64,000 nt of DNA from Photobacterium profundum SS9 (GTDB taxonomy: Bacteria; Pseudomonadota; Gammaproteobacteria; Enterobacterales; Vibrionaceae): positions 3,609,411 through 3,673,410 of the forward strand of contig NC_006370.1 in the NCBI RefSeq assembly GCF_000196255.1, given 5' to 3'. The stretch's first letter is position 1; each line of letters begins with the position of its first letter. Below the pieces are notes generated by a model. It was not told the DNA's origin. It worked only from the letters and a program-made list of their open reading frames with translations, and made no database searches. The translations under genes were made by a program, and so were the position numbers. This document shows, piece by piece, positions 38,215-50,848 of this stretch.

Positions 38215-39399
38215 TTAGTCAGCTTGCTTACGCAAAAATGCTGGAATATCCAAGTAATCATGATCAGCCTGAGGCTTAGATTTCGGTGCTGCAGCTGCTG
38301 ATGCCGGCTGTTGCACGTTACTTTCTGTTGCCACTGACGACTGCATCATTGATGAAGATTTAGTTTCTTCAACTGATACTGGCGCGGCTGGTGTTGCTTG
38401 TACCGGCTTAGAAGCGGTTACCAGAGTAATATCTGGCTTAGACTCTTTACCAATACCCGTTGCAACAACCGTTACACGTAGCTCGTCGCTCATGTCTGGG
38501 TCAAGTGAAGTACCGATAACAACGGTTGCATTATCTGATGCAAACGCCTTCACGGTATTACCGACAGTCTCAAATTCGTCAAGACGCATATCTAGACCAG
38601 CAGTGATGTTAACAAGCACACCACGAGCACCAGCTAGATCGATATCTTCAAGTAACGGACTAGAAATAGCCATTTCAGCGGCTTCTTCAGCACGATCATC
38701 ACCAGTAGCAATGCCACTGCCCATCATCGCATGACCCATTTCAGACATCACGGTACGAACATCGGCGAAATCGACGTTGATCATACCAGGACGGGTTATT
38801 AGCTCTGCAATACCCTGAACGGCATTTTTAAGAACATCATTGGCCTTAGCAAATGCATCCAATAACGTAATGCCACGACCAAGTACTTTAAGCAGTTTTT
38901 CATTCGGAATCGTGATTAAAGAATCAACATGCTTAGACAGCTCTTCGATACCTTGTTCAGCAAAAGCCATTCGCTTCTTACCTTCAAAGCTAAATGGTTT
39001 GGTTACCACCGCTACAGTAAGAATACCCAGCTCTTTTGCTATTTCAGCAATGATTGGTGCAGCACCTGTTCCAGTGCCCCCGCCCATGCCTGCCGCGATA
39101 AAGATCATGTCAGAACCTTCAAGTTCTGCCTTGATCGCATCGCGATCTTCCAGTGCCGAATCTCGGCCCACTTGTGGGTTTGCACCCGCACCCAGACCTT
39201 TAGTGATATCACCACCAATCTGAATAACAGTGCTTACACTGGTTTTACGAAGTGCCTGCGCATCAGTATTAACACTGATGAACTGAACGCCTTCAATCGA
39301 TTCACGTACCATGTGATCGACAGCATTACCGCCGCCGCCGCCAACGCCAATGACCTTAATAACAGCGTCATCAGACATTTCCATCATCGGTTCAAACAT
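38215..39399 (-). CDS. ftsZ: Cell division GTPase FtsZ
   Basis: This 394-aa tubulin homologue polymerises into the Z-ring. The tubulin signature GGGTGTG lies near residue 107, the T7 loop [11 protein letters not shown] near 205, and the conserved C-terminal tail [14 protein letters not shown], which binds FtsA, ZipA and ZapD, is intact after a variable linker rich in Ala, Ser and Gln. A strong GGAGAGA precedes the ATG. It lies 33 bp after ftsA. Confidence 0.98.
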   Translation of the reverse strand: MFEPMMEMSDDAVIKVIGVGGGGGNAVDHMVRESIEGVQFISVNTDAQALRKTSVSTVIQIGGDITKGLGAGANPQVGRDSALEDRDAIKAELEGSDMIFIAAGMGGGTGTGAAPIIAEIAKELGILTVAVVTKPFSFEGKKRMAFAEQGIEELSKHVDSLITIPNEKLLKVLGRGITLLDAFAKANDVLKNAVQGIAELITRPGMINVDFADVRTVMSEMGHAMMGSGIATGDDRAEEAAEMAISSPLLEDIDLAGARGVLVNITAGLDMRLDEFETVGNTVKAFASDNATVVIGTSLDPDMSDELRVTVVATGIGKESKPDITLVTASKPVQATPAAPVSVEETKSSSMMQSSVATESNVQQPASAAAAPKSKPQADHDYLDIPAFLRKQAD

Positions 39400-39432
39400 G
39401 TGTTCTCTCCGTTCATCCTGTTCGCATCAGGG

Positions 39433-40689
39433 TTAAAATTCTTTTTTAAACCAGCCACTAATTCTAGCAAATAATCCCGAAACTGAACGTTTTGGTTCTA
39501 TATCACTATCATCAAATGCCTGACTGTCCTTTCCGTAATGCAGTAATCCTACTGCCGTTGCAAAATGCGGAGCCTGAACATAGTCAGTTAGTCCATTGAG
39601 CTCTAAAGGTTTACCTATACGTACTTGATTACGGAAAACCCGTTCAGCACATTCAATCAAACCTTCCATCTGTGAAGCGCCGCCCGTAAGGACGATGCCT
39701 GCCGCCAAATGATGTTTAACACCCGCATCTCGCATTTGATCTTGTATATCTATGAGCTTCTGATTAACCAGCCCTAATAACTCACTGTACCGAGGCTCTA
39801 TCACTTCCGCTAAGGTTTGGCTTTGTAAGCTACGTGATGGTCGACCGCCCACACTGGGAACATCGACTTTTGCATCTTTACTCACCAACTCACTTAACGC
39901 ACAACCGTATTTCACTTTAATTTCTTCAGCATCGCCTAGGGGAGTACCAAACGCATAAGCAATATCACTAGTAACAACATTGCCTGCATATGGAATCACT
40001 TCTGCATGACGTAATGCCCCACCAGACCACACAGCTAAATCCATTGTGCCGCCGCCAATATCCACAACACAAACGCCAAGTTCACGCTCATCCGGGGTTA
40101 GCACAGCATGGCTCGCCGCAAGGCCAGAGAAAATTAAGTGATCCACTTTTAATCCACAACGCTCTACCGCTTTAACGATATTACGCGCCATGTCATTGTG
40201 ACAAGTGATCAAATGAACACTGGCTTCCATTCGAACTCCTGATAAACCAACTGGGTTTTTAATTCCCTCTTGATAATCAATAGCAAATTCCTGAGGAATT
40301 ACATGTAAAGTTCGGTGTTCATCGCTAATTTTTACTGATTTCGCCGTATGAATGACATTATCAACGTCATCCTGAGTTACCTCTTTATCAGAAATAGGCA
40401 CCATGCCTTTTTCTGTTTGGCAACTAATATGCTTACCTGATAACGACAAGTATACGGAAGATATCTGACAATCTGCCATTAATTCGGCTTGATCCACCGC
40501 GCGTTGAACAGATTTTACGACAGATTCAAGATCATTGACTCCACCCTTATCCATTCCCCGTGACGGGCTACTACCCACACCGATAACGTTCACATTGCCA
40601 TCTGGAAGCACTTCCCCTACCAAAGCACATACTTTGGAGGTGCCGATATCAAGACCAACTATGAGTTTTTTATCTGCCGCCTTCGTCAT
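39433..40689 (-). CDS. ftsA: Cell division protein FtsA
   Basis: This 418-aa actin-like protein tethers FtsZ to the membrane. ATP-binding blocks KLIVGLDIGTSKVCALVGE and CVVDIGGGTMDLAVW are present, along with the 1C subdomain (HTAKSVKISDEHRTLHVIPQ region). The C-terminal amphipathic targeting helix ISGWFKKEF is intact. It sits between ftsQ and ftsZ in the conserved order. Confidence 0.97.
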   Translation of the reverse strand: MTKAADKKLIVGLDIGTSKVCALVGEVLPDGNVNVIGVGSSPSRGMDKGGVNDLESVVKSVQRAVDQAELMADCQISSVYLSLSGKHISCQTEKGMVPISDKEVTQDDVDNVIHTAKSVKISDEHRTLHVIPQEFAIDYQEGIKNPVGLSGVRMEASVHLITCHNDMARNIVKAVERCGLKVDHLIFSGLAASHAVLTPDERELGVCVVDIGGGTMDLAVWSGGALRHAEVIPYAGNVVTSDIAYAFGTPLGDAEEIKVKYGCALSELVSKDAKVDVPSVGGRPSRSLQSQTLAEVIEPRYSELLGLVNQKLIDIQDQMRDAGVKHHLAAGIVLTGGASQMEGLIECAERVFRNQVRIGKPLELNGLTDYVQAPHFATAVGLLHYGKDSQAFDDSDIEPKRSVSGLFARISGWFKKEF

Positions 40690-40704
40690 TAGCGCACGCT
40701 CTTA

Positions 40705-41466
40705 TTATTGTTCAGGAACAATTTTCCAACCCACAGCTGCGCCAATATCATAGCGCAAATCTACGTAATCTATTTCTTTGCCTTGTTTTTCTAATTCAGG
40801 GTAAAGCCATATAAAACGTTCAAGTCGTTCGATTCGAGCTTCTCGACCAAGTTCTAGTCGAATGCCATTTGTTAACCAAATACGCCAAGCTCGACGTTCA
40901 TTAAGTGCAAGAGTATCAATTTCAAATCCCGCACGTTGTAATCTGGGTTGCATTTCACGCAACACTTCAAGCTCTTCTTTACTACTGCCTTCAGGGCCTG
41001 CCAAATGAACCAGCTGCAAATCAGTAACTTGTTTCGAATCTGCTTTAAATACACTTCCCTGTTGATTCACCAAATACTTACTATTCCACACAGCAATTGG
41101 TTGGTGCTCAACAAGGTATACTTTTAATGTATCTGGCCACTGCTTTCGTACAGAGGCTTGTGCTACCCAAGGTAATGCCTCAAGTGCAGCTTGAATATCA
41201 TCGACATCTTGTGTCATGAAACTGCTTAGATGATCAAGATGCCATATCGCCTGGCGTACATCGTCAGTCGTCAAATAATCCAAATCACCCTGAATAACCA
41301 GTTGTGACAAGGGTAAACGGTTTGCATCTGTCATCCAGTTCATCGTGGCACTAATCAGCCACACAGTGAAACCAATGACAAAAAGAAAAAACGCCAATCC
41401 CCCCCAGCGTTTCATTACAACTGAAGGTGAAAGGAAATTTATTCTTTTTACGACTGCTTCAGTCAT
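40705..41466 (-). CDS. ftsQ: Cell division protein FtsQ
   Basis: This 253-aa bitopic divisome protein has a short cytoplasmic tail, a single TM (WGGLAFFLFVIGFTVWLI, about 21-38), a POTRA domain beginning LVIQGDLDYLTTDDVRQAI, and a beta domain that recruits FtsB/FtsL. It is 253 aa against 276 in E. coli, typical for Vibrionaceae. The 265-bp gap to murC upstream is where E. coli has ddlB. Confidence 0.95.
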   Translation of the reverse strand: MTEAVVKRINFLSPSVVMKRWGGLAFFLFVIGFTVWLISATMNWMTDANRLPLSQLVIQGDLDYLTTDDVRQAIWHLDHLSSFMTQDVDDIQAALEALPWVAQASVRKQWPDTLKVYLVEHQPIAVWNSKYLVNQQGSVFKADSKQVTDLQLVHLAGPEGSSKEELEVLREMQPRLQRAGFEIDTLALNERRAWRIWLTNGIRLELGREARIERLERFIWLYPELEKQGKEIDYVDLRYDIGAAVGWKIVPEQ

Positions 41467-41731
41467 TTTTTAATTCGCTTTACCTATCGCAAAGGAGAGT
41501 ATCCCTCCAAAGCTTGAGCATAATGCTTTTTAGCCCTAACAAGCAAAGTTGGACGATTATACCGACCAACTCGTTGCTCTCCAACTGTTCTTACTACTTT
41601 TAGCCACAACAAGTGAAATCAATTCCATTATGATGATAATAACTATCTTACTATTGTTGGCAGAATAAACAAAATAATGCCAATTATCACAAAAAAGTTC
41701 TGAAAATTACCATCACTAATAGGCCAGACGA

Positions 41732-43192
41732 CTATTCTGCTCGCATTGCTGCGATATCTAACTGCAAGTCTGCCAATTGACGGGCTATTTTGCCAACGTC
41801 ACCAGCACCTTGTGTCAGAAGTAGATCATCATTCTGAAGAATATTAGCTAATACTGATGGTAAATCTTCATGCGTTGGTACAAAAATAGGGTCAATCTTG
41901 CCACGACCACGAATCGTTCTGCACAAAGATCGTCCATCGGCACCAGGAATTGCTACTTCTCCTGCAGAATAAACATCTAGCATCAACAAAACGTCAACCT
42001 GTTCCAGTACATGCGCAAAATCTTCATAAAGATCGCGAGTACGGCTATATCGATGAGGTTGAAAAATCATGACCAGACGTTTCTTTTCCCAGCCAGCACG
42101 AGCAGCTTGAATCGTAACATCAACTTCACTTGGGTGATGACCATAATCATCAACCAGCATCACACTGCCGTTACCCGTTTCAAACTCACCAAGATGATCG
42201 AATCGACGCCCTGTGCCTTCAAATTCCAACAGTGCACGAATGATGGCATCATCATCAACGCCTTCTTCGGTAGCAACAGCAACTGCCGCGGTGGCATTCA
42301 GTGCATTGTGCTTACCTGGAATATTTAATTTCACATTTAAATCAGGCTTTCCTGCGCGTAAAATAGTGAAGTGTCCCTGATGAGCATGTTGACCATATTC
42401 AACTATACGCACATCGGCATCATCAGAGAAACCGTACGTTATGATCTGACGTCCAATTCGCGGTAATAACTCTCGTACCACTGGATCATCGACACACATA
42501 ACAGCCAAACCATAAAACGGTAAATTATGTAAAAAATCGATAAATGTTTGTTTTAAGACTTCAAAATCACCACCATACGTATCCATATGATCAGCTTCAA
42601 TGTTAGTAACAACGCTAACCATAGGTTGAAGGTGCAAGAAAGATGCATCACTTTCATCGGCTTCAGCAATCAGATAACGACTACAACCTAAGCGCGCATT
42701 CGTACCAGCACTTTTCACTAAACCACCGTTAACAAACGTTGGATCTAAGCCTGCTTCAAAATAGATTTGAGTCATTAATGCCGTGGTTGTCGTTTTACCG
42801 TGTGTTCCTGCAATCGCAATACCATGACGGTAGCGCATTAATTCAGCAAGCATCTCAGCACGGCGAACCACGGGAATGCGAAGTTCACGAGCAGCAACAA
42901 GCTCTGGGTTATCTTGAGCAATGGCGGTTGATACAACAACAACACTCGCTCCATTCACATTTTCAGCAGCATGTCCAAAAAAGATTTCAGCGCCTTTTTG
43001 GGTTAAACTGTCTGTTACCGCATTCGGCGCAAGATCAGAGCCACTAATGCGATACCCTTCATTCAGTAAAACTTCTGCAATGCCGCTCATGCCAGCACCA
43101 CCAATCCCAACAAAGTGAATACGTTCTACACGACGCATCTCTGGTACCATTGTTCTAATTTTTGCTAATTGCTGGTTGTCCAGTTTACTCAT
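41732..43192 (-). CDS. murC: UDP-N-acetylmuramate-L-alanine ligase MurC
   Basis: This 486-aa enzyme adds L-Ala to UDP-MurNAc, the first stem-peptide step. The N-terminal Rossmann motif [14 protein letters not shown], the ATP loop [12 protein letters not shown], and [10 protein letters not shown] are intact. The ATG at 43192 (MSKLDNQQ) is preferred to a GTG just before it. murG ends 15 bp upstream. Confidence 0.97.
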   Translation of the reverse strand: MSKLDNQQLAKIRTMVPEMRRVERIHFVGIGGAGMSGIAEVLLNEGYRISGSDLAPNAVTDSLTQKGAEIFFGHAAENVNGASVVVVSTAIAQDNPELVAARELRIPVVRRAEMLAELMRYRHGIAIAGTHGKTTTTALMTQIYFEAGLDPTFVNGGLVKSAGTNARLGCSRYLIAEADESDASFLHLQPMVSVVTNIEADHMDTYGGDFEVLKQTFIDFLHNLPFYGLAVMCVDDPVVRELLPRIGRQIITYGFSDDADVRIVEYGQHAHQGHFTILRAGKPDLNVKLNIPGKHNALNATAAVAVATEEGVDDDAIIRALLEFEGTGRRFDHLGEFETGNGSVMLVDDYGHHPSEVDVTIQAARAGWEKKRLVMIFQPHRYSRTRDLYEDFAHVLEQVDVLLMLDVYSAGEVAIPGADGRSLCRTIRGRGKIDPIFVPTHEDLPSVLANILQNDDLLLTQGAGDVGKIARQLADLQLDIAAMRAE

Positions 43193-43207
43193 CACTCTGT
43201 TCTCTTC

Positions 43208-44272
43208 TTATTTTCGTGCCAACGATTTAATGACATCTGCGACGCGTACATCTGCATCAACAATCGCGGCTTCCCGTGCAGCAACAGCCATTTGCTTTAA
43301 TACTTCACGATCTAATTGGTTCAATTCTTCAGCTAGCCCTGCAGCTGTTAAATCCATTTGTTCTATCATCTTTGCCGCCCCACACTGCACTAAATGGTCG
43401 GCATTCAGTGCTTGCTGGCGATCTTTGTGCATAAACGGTACAAAAATAGCACCAACACCGGCTGCCGATAGCTCCGACACAGTTAATGCGCCCGAGCGGC
43501 AAACAACAACGTCAGCCCATGCGTACGCAGCAGCAACATCGTCGATAAATTCAGTCACCTTATGCGGCACATTGGTGCTCTTTGCATAAGCCTGCTCTGT
43601 GACTTGCAGGCTGCCTTTTCCTGCTTGATGCCAAATCGTCACTTTATCACCGAGCAAACCTGCGACTTCAGGTAACGTTTGGTTAAGAATTCGCGCCCCT
43701 TGGCTTCCCCCCATAACCAAAATTCGCACAGGACCTTGTCGCCCTGCAAATCGTTCTTGAGGGCTTGCTAGTGCCGTCACATCTTGACGGACAGGGTTAC
43801 CAACAACGTCTTTATTAGCAAAAGCCCCCGGAAAAGCTTGTAAGACTTTCGCAGCAATACGTGATAGCCATTGATTGGTTAATCCAGCAACTGCATTCTG
43901 CTCATGTAAGACAACAGGTACCCCGGATAACCAAGCGGCGATACCGCCAGGACCGCTTACATAGCCCCCCATGCCTAATACCACATCAGGCTGCCAAGCT
44001 TTTATGTATTTCCGAGCTTGTAAAATAGCACCTACAATCTTGAATGGTGCCGCAAGCATACGAATGATTCCTTGCCCACGCAGCCCTTTTACTTTAATGA
44101 AATCAATTTCGATGCCATGTTTAGGCACTAAATCAGCTTCCATACGGTCAGCGGTTCCTAACCAGCGGATCTCCCAACCTTCTTGTTGCAATTTTTTTGC
44201 CACCGCAAGACCTGGGAAAACATGACCACCAGTACCACCAGCCATCACGAGTAAGCGTTTATTCTTGTTCAT
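43208..44272 (-). CDS. murG: Lipid II synthase MurG
   Basis: This 354-aa membrane-associated GT28 glycosyltransferase adds GlcNAc to lipid I. The N-terminal glycine loop [14 protein letters not shown] and the donor-site blocks [25 protein letters not shown] are intact. I choose the ATG at 44272 ([10 protein letters not shown]), which matches related MurG proteins; an ATG six codons upstream (44290) is possible. Either start overlaps the end of ftsW. Confidence 0.96.
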
Positions 44273-45494
44273 CGTTGTTGTTACTGTCATTTAAACCACT
44301 GTCATCCAATTCTTCAGATTCTGCTGGACCGTATTTGGCAAACAGCCTCTGTTCATGATCAATACGGAGCAAAATACCCACCGCGGTAGCCATTATAAAT
44401 AAGCTCGAACCACCGTAACTGATCAAAGGTAAGGTTAATCCTTTTGTTGGTACCATACCGATTGCGGCACCGACATTCACCAGCGTTTGGAATGCAAACC
44501 AAAAGCTAAACCCACATGCTAAGAAGCCACCAAATAACTGCCCAGACTGCAAACACTTGCGCCCAATGAATAGCGCTTTAAATACCAAGGCAAAAATTAA
44601 TAGCAATACAACCGTAACGCCAATCAGGCCTAATTCTTCACCCAATACAGCAAACACAAAATCCGTGTGCGCTTCCGGTAAATATTCTAATTTTTGAATG
44701 GAGTTACCTAACCCTTGCCCCATCAGCTCGCCACGTCCAAACGCCATTAATGACTGGGTGAGCTGATATCCACTACCAAAGGGATCTTCCCATGGATCAA
44801 GAAAAGAGGTCACTCGACGTAATCGATAAGGTTCGAAAACAATCAAAAGACCAATGCCTAACAGTGCGCCAGAAATCATCACTAAGAATTGCCAGAGCTT
44901 AGCCCCGGCAATGAACAACATACCCACAGTGGTAACGAACATTACAACAAATGAGCCTAAATCAGGCTGCATTAACAATAAAAAAGCGAGGACACCCAGC
45001 ACGGCAAGTGGCTTTATAAAGCCAATAAAACTAGCGCGAACCTGACTATATTGGCGGACTAAATAACCCGCCAAAAAAATAAATAATGAGAGCTTAGCCA
45101 CTTCAGCAGGTTGAAGATTAAAAATCCCTAATGGGATCCAACGAGCCGCACCATTCACCGATCGCCCAATAAGCAGAACGATAATAAGCAATACAATCGA
45201 CAGAAATAACATTGGCACGCTGAATTGCTTCCAACGCGATAATGGTACTTGTACGACCCCAGCGATGATCACTAAAGAACAAACAAGAAAGAAGGCATGT
45301 CGTAGTGCAAAATAAAAAGGGATGCCCGTTAAACGTGTCGCAACAGGTACTGAAGCTGATGTAACAATCACCAGACCTGTGATCATTAGAGATAACGTAA
45401 TCCAAACTAATTGGCGATCATACAAACACGGTGCTGGGGGTTTCGTTAACCACTCACCGACGATTGAAGCGCCATTTTTAGCTTGGCTTAACAT
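44259..45494 (-). CDS. ftsW: Septal peptidoglycan polymerase FtsW
   Basis: This 411-aa SEDS-family glycosyltransferase works with FtsI to build septal wall. About ten membrane segments are present, with the conserved [20 protein letters not shown] and [12 protein letters not shown] blocks. The C-terminus is a short acidic tail. The start overlaps the murD stop by 7 bp and its end overlaps murG. Confidence 0.96.
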
Positions 45495-46831
45495 GCCTTT
45501 GCTCCTGCAACACGAGGTTGTAAGGCTTTAGCTTGTTCAATAAATGCATCACCTCGTGCCATAAAGTTGGGAAATTGGTCAAAGCTAGCACATGCTGGTG
45601 ACAATAAGATCATGTCGCCTTTTTGCGCGGTATCTGCAGCTATTGCCATTGCTTGAGCCATTGTCTCAATACAAATAGGCGCATCAACCAGCGGCATAAA
45701 CTGGTTTCCATCACGGCCAAAACAGTAAAGTTGTACATTTAAGTCAGCCAAAACAAGCTTTAGTTCCGAAAAATCAGCCCCTTTCCCATCACCACCCACC
45801 AGCAAATGCAACTTGCCCGGTAAGTTTAATCCTTTAAGCGCGGCTAACGTACTGGCTAGATTCGTTGCTTTTGAATCATTCACCCATTTTACATCATGTT
45901 GATTTACCACTAACTGACAGCGATGCGCTAAACCGTTATAACGCTGCAAAGCTCGGCATACCGCTTGACGATCGATGTTGACCGCATCTGCCAAGGCTAA
46001 TGCCGCCAAACTATTCGCAACATTATGTCGACCAACCAATGCAATATCACTTGTCTTCATGATCGGTTGTTCGTCTAGGGCTAAAAACTCTTCTCCGTGT
46101 AACGTCACCAAACCATAATCTTGGTTATCAAAGCCAAAGCTGGTGATTTGATGGCTGAAGCTGACAGGAAAAGTAGCCAGATCATCGCGGTTATATACCG
46201 CTAATTCGGCATGTTCAAAGATCCGCATCTTTGCCAAGCTATAATCTTCTAGCCCGTTATAGCGATCCATGTGATCTTCAGAAAGATTAAGGTATACGGC
46301 AGCTTTTAACTGTAACGATGAGGTCGTTTCAAGTTGAAAACTGGATAGCTCAAGCACATACAAATCATGCTCGTTCACTAACATATCTAACGCTGCAAAG
46401 CCGATGTTGCCACCAACGCCAACATTGATACCGGCTTCTTTTGCCATTTCACCAATCAGGCTCGTCACCGTACTCTTGCCATTAGAGCCTGTGATCGCCA
46501 CAACAGGCTTTGTCACAACACGGGCAAATAGCTCAATATCACCGACGATTTCAATACCTGCGGCTTTAGCAGCAACTAGTTCAGGAGTTGCCAGCGCAAT
46601 GCCTGGACTCGCAACAATCAAATCAGCCTCTAACAGCCAATTCATATTCCACTGCCCTGCACATAGCTCAACGCTAGAAGGGAGTTTATCTTGCCCAGGC
46701 GGTGTTGCGCGGGTATCAATCACTTTGATATCACGATCGCCAGTTTGACGTAGCCAGAAATTAACAACCGACAGGCCTGTCATCCCTAAACCAATGACAA
46801 CAACCTTTTTTACACCGCCTAAGCCATTCAT
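45488..46831 (-). CDS. murD: UDP-N-acetylmuramoyl-L-alanine-D-glutamate ligase MurD
   Basis: This 447-aa enzyme adds D-Glu to the stem peptide. The N-terminal [16 protein letters not shown], the ATP loop [11 protein letters not shown] and the [15 protein letters not shown] region are present. It begins at the base next to the mraY stop and overlaps ftsW by 7 bp at its end. Confidence 0.97.
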
Positions 46832-47914
46832 TTATCGAACCTTCAATGTTGCCAAAGCAATCAATACTAGCATTAACGTAATGATCCAAAAGCGCACAAT
46901 AACCCGAGGTTCAGGCCAACCTTTTAGTTCGTAATGATGGTGGATCGGTGCCATGCGGAAAATACGCTGCCCGCGAAGTTTGTAAGAACCCACCTGTAAA
47001 ATAACAGACACAGTTTCCATTACAAACACACCGCCCATGATCACTAATAGCAATTCTTGACGCACTAATACCGCAATGGTACCCAGAGCTCCGCCTAGCG
47101 CTAATGAACCCACATCGCCCATAAACACTTGTGCAGGGTAAGTGTTGAACCACAAAAAGCCTAAACCTGCCCCTACGATTGCGGTACATAATACCACCAG
47201 CTCACTGGTATCTTTGAGATAAGGGATATGTAGGTATTCCGCAAAATTGACGTTACCTGTAGCCCAAGCAATAAATGCCATACCACCAGCAACCATAACC
47301 GTTGGCATGATTGCTAAACCATCAAGGCCATCAGTCAAGTTAACCGCATTACTGGTGCCCACGATAACAAAATAGGTTAATACGATATAAAGCAAGCCAA
47401 GCTGTGGCATGACATCTTTAAAGAAAGGCACAACTAATTGAGTGGCTGCGGTATCTTTACCATGCATATACAAGGCAAAAGCAATAACAAGTGCAATAAC
47501 GGATTGCCAGAAATATTTCCAACGGGCAATCAGGCCATCAGAATTCTTGTGCACCACTTTACGGTAATCATCAACAAACCCAACTACGCCATAACCCAGC
47601 ATTACGGCCAGCACAGCCCAAATATAGGGATTTGATAAATCAGTCCACAATAACGCAGTTATCGTAATCGCAGCCAAAATCATGATACCGCCCATGGTTG
47701 GCGTACCACGCTTGCTGAAATGAGATTCTGGTCCATCATTACGGACAACCTGTCCGATTTGCAACATTTGCAAACGCGCAATAAGGCGTGGTCCCATCCA
47801 TAGCGAAAGTATCAATGCTGTCAATACGCTCATAATGGCGCGGAAAGTCAGGTATTCAAACAATCTGAAAAATGGATATGATGGTTCAAGTAAATCAGCT
47901 AACCAATAAATCAT
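46832..47914 (-). CDS. mraY: Phospho-MurNAc-pentapeptide transferase MraY
   Basis: This 360-aa polytopic enzyme makes lipid I by moving phospho-MurNAc-pentapeptide to undecaprenyl phosphate. Ten membrane segments are expected. Conserved catalytic segments include [19 protein letters not shown] and [15 protein letters not shown]. Its ATG overlaps the murF stop by 4 bp (ATGA). Confidence 0.97.
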
Positions 47915-49317
47915 TGTGTATCTTCCTGCAGCGCTGCAATCACGTCTTCCATTCGAGAACTACGTGCACCTTTTGCTAGCACCGTTACCTCTTGGTAATG
48001 TTGTTGATTAATATTACGCGGATGAAGCTGCGCTTGTAATTGTTCAATTAATGTTGATTTGTCTGCAAAGTGCTGCCCTTGATTTAAGTCACTAACCACT
48101 GCACTCGCACAACCGAATGTGAATACCTTATCTAAGCCTTTCGTCATGGCATACTCTGCCACTTCCCGGTGTAAGCTTGCACTGTCTTCACCCAGCTCAG
48201 CCATATCACCGAGTACAAACCAACGTTGACCAGTAAAAGAGGCTAATAGATCAATCGCAGCTTTAACCGAAGCAACACTCGCATTATAGGTATCATCGAT
48301 TAAACGCAAACCTTCTCGAGGATGGCTCACATCCACTCGGCCTTTTACGTTAACTACTTGCTCAAGACCCGCTTTAACCTGCTCTAACGTTGCTCCAACC
48401 GCCATTGCTAACGCAGCTGCGGCAAGCGCATTGGACACATTGTGAGTACCCGCTAACGTTAATGTAATATCAGTCGAGCCTTCAGGAGTACACATTGTAA
48501 AACAAGCTCGCCCTTCAGAGTTAATAAAAATATCAGTTGCAGAGAAATCTGCACTAATATCCGTTAAAGAAAAAGTTTTTACAGCATGTTGAGCTAAAAA
48601 TGGCAGCCACATCGCGACATCATTGGAGTCTAAATTAATAATGGCAGTACTTAAACCTGAACCATTCAAGGGAGCAGTTAACCCTTCAAAGATTTCACCT
48701 TTCGCTTGTGCAACGCCCGCAAGCGAGCCAAACCCTTCAAGGTGCGCAGCAGCAAGGTTATTGATCAAGGCGACTTGAGGCTTGACTAAATTGGTGGTGT
48801 AAGCAATTTCTTGTTGATGGTTAGCACCCAGTTCGATAACGGCAAATTCATGCTCTGGGGTTAAACGTAATAATGTCAGTGGTACACCGATGTCATTATT
48901 GAAGTTGCCCGCCGTGGCTAACACATTACCTTTTTGGCTTAAAATTTCAGCGACCATCTCTTTAACTGTCGTTTTACCACAACTCCCCGTCAATGCCATC
49001 GTCTTCAGACCATGATCTTGCTCCATTGTCTGCTTTAACCATGCACCTAATAACCCAAGCGCTTGATGAGTGTCTTTAACGACTAACTGGGGCAGTTCAA
49101 CAGGTAAGTGACGACTCACCAATAATGCTGCAACGCCGTTATCCATTGCATTTTGACAAAAGTCGTGGGCATCGAAACAATCCCCTTTTAACGCAATAAA
49201 CAAGGTATGAGCAGAGACAGTTCGCGTATCTGTCGACACATTGGCAACAGTGATATCACTGCCTATTAACTCTGCATCTAAGACATCAGCCAATTGCGCT
49301 AACTGAACCTCTATCAT
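47911..49317 (-). CDS. murF: UDP-MurNAc-tripeptide D-alanyl-D-alanine ligase MurF
   Basis: This 468-aa enzyme attaches D-Ala-D-Ala to complete the pentapeptide. The ATP loop [26 protein letters not shown], and [16 protein letters not shown] are characteristic. It overlaps murE by 4 bp upstream and mraY by 4 bp downstream, so the three genes are translationally coupled. Confidence 0.97.
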   Translation of the reverse strand: MIEVQLAQLADVLDAELIGSDITVANVSTDTRTVSAHTLFIALKGDCFDAHDFCQNAMDNGVAALLVSRHLPVELPQLVVKDTHQALGLLGAWLKQTMEQDHGLKTMALTGSCGKTTVKEMVAEILSQKGNVLATAGNFNNDIGVPLTLLRLTPEHEFAVIELGANHQQEIAYTTNLVKPQVALINNLAAAHLEGFGSLAGVAQAKGEIFEGLTAPLNGSGLSTAIINLDSNDVAMWLPFLAQHAVKTFSLTDISADFSATDIFINSEGRACFTMCTPEGSTDITLTLAGTHNVSNALAAAALAMAVGATLEQVKAGLEQVVNVKGRVDVSHPREGLRLIDDTYNASVASVKAAIDLLASFTGQRWFVLGDMAELGEDSASLHREVAEYAMTKGLDKVFTFGCASAVVSDLNQGQHFADKSTLIEQLQAQLHPRNINQQHYQEVTVLAKGARSSRMEDVIAALQEDTQ

Positions 49318-50840
49318 GCTATTTCCCCAAATAAAGCTTGCACCGTTTCACGGTCGGAATAATGAATGGTTCGATCGGCGAGAACTTGGTAATCCTCATG
49401 ACCTTTTCCTGCTAATAAAATAATGTCATTCACCTGTGCATGCTCGATTGCATAAGTGCAGGCTAATTTACGATCGTGGATCACTTGTGCTTGCTGTGGT
49501 AATGCTAACCCTTGCAACATATCACTGACGATAGCGGCTGGCGCTTCTGTGCGCGGATTGTCATCCGTTATAATTATCCGATCAGCTAAGCGTTCTGATA
49601 TTTCAGCCATCATAGGACGCTTACCCGTATCTCGGTCGCCACCGCAGCCAAAGATACACCACAACTTGCCCTGACAATGCACACGTAACGCTTGCAGTGC
49701 CTTTTCTAAAGCATCTGGCGTATGAGCATAATCAACCACTACCATAGGTTTGTCAGGACTTTGAAAAACTTCCATCCGACCAATCACTGCAGTCAAGTGT
49801 GGTGCTGTTGCAATCAATTTATCAATAGAGTGCCCTAACGCTAATAATGTCGCGAGTGCCAGCAATAGATTCGACACATTAAATGAGCCAACAAGCGGTG
49901 CTGTAAACTGACCAGCCCCCCAGCTAGAATCAAAGCTTATATTAACGCCTTGAGTGCTGTACATGACATCCGTTAACCATAACGCTTGTCCCTGATAATG
50001 CTCGCCTAAACGGGCTTTATCCGTTACAACCGCGACGGCATGGGGCAAATCGGCTAACCAAGTAAAGCCTATATCATCATCGGCGTTAATAACCGGTATG
50101 CCCGCTTGATGTTCGGTAAACAAACATTTTTTGGCATCAGCGTAATTTGCCATATCACCATGATAATCAAGGTGATCGCGGCTTAAATTGGTAAAGATAC
50201 TGGCAACGAACTGCAAGGCTTTAACGCGTCCTTGCACTAGCCCGTGTGATGAAATTTCCATTGCGGCAAAATCAGCACCTTGATCGACAAGATCATGCAA
50301 TACATGAGGGATTTCAATCGCATTACCCGTGGTATTCACCGCAGGAGTAAGGCTATTTAACAAACCATTGCCAGTCGTGCCCATAACTCCTGCGTTATAA
50401 CCAATGAGATTCGCCCATTGTGCTAACAGTTGGCTAATGGTGGTTTTCCCATTCGTACCTGTCACAGCCAATAATTTAAGACGTGTATCGGGTTGGGCAT
50501 AAAAGCGGTTGGCAATTGCTGAAAGGTACTGATTCAATTGCTGAAAATAAATAATCACGATACCGTCTTGCTCAACAATATCGCCATGTTTAGCGATATT
50601 GTCGGCTTCAGCGAGAACAGCGGTTGCCCCAGCGTTAATTGCCGCCGGAATAAAGCCACGACCATCAACGGCATGACCATTAACCGCAACGAATAAGTCA
50701 TCGGCTTCAATTTGACGACTATCAATCGTCATATTCACCACACTGTGTTCACGCCACTTTTCTTGCCAATCAGATGTTGCCATCCACGGTGAAAGCAATG
50801 AACCAAGTGTGATCGATTGACTAGGACTTAACATTTGCAT
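49314..50840 (-). CDS. murE: UDP-MurNAc-tripeptide meso-diaminopimelate ligase MurE
   Basis: This 508-aa enzyme adds the third stem residue. The ATP loop GTNGKTTISQL is present. The DNPRTEAP block is the known signature for meso-diaminopimelate specificity, so the cell wall should be A1-gamma type, as expected in Gram-negatives. ATG at 50840, 8 bp after ftsI. Confidence 0.97.
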   Translation of the reverse strand: MQMLSPSQSITLGSLLSPWMATSDWQEKWREHSVVNMTIDSRQIEADDLFVAVNGHAVDGRGFIPAAINAGATAVLAEADNIAKHGDIVEQDGIVIIYFQQLNQYLSAIANRFYAQPDTRLKLLAVTGTNGKTTISQLLAQWANLIGYNAGVMGTTGNGLLNSLTPAVNTTGNAIEIPHVLHDLVDQGADFAAMEISSHGLVQGRVKALQFVASIFTNLSRDHLDYHGDMANYADAKKCLFTEHQAGIPVINADDDIGFTWLADLPHAVAVVTDKARLGEHYQGQALWLTDVMYSTQGVNISFDSSWGAGQFTAPLVGSFNVSNLLLALATLLALGHSIDKLIATAPHLTAVIGRMEVFQSPDKPMVVVDYAHTPDALEKALQALRVHCQGKLWCIFGCGGDRDTGKRPMMAEISERLADRIIITDDNPRTEAPAAIVSDMLQGLALPQQAQVIHDRKLACTYAIEHAQVNDIILLAGKGHEDYQVLADRTIHYSDRETVQALFGEIA

Positions 50841-50848
50841 CGCCTCAA

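Noticed and set aside
41525..41615. An imperfect direct repeat (TTTTAGCC then AACAAG) in the murC-ftsQ gap
   Set aside because: Two short AT-rich copies about 70 bp apart without a known function; could be chance.
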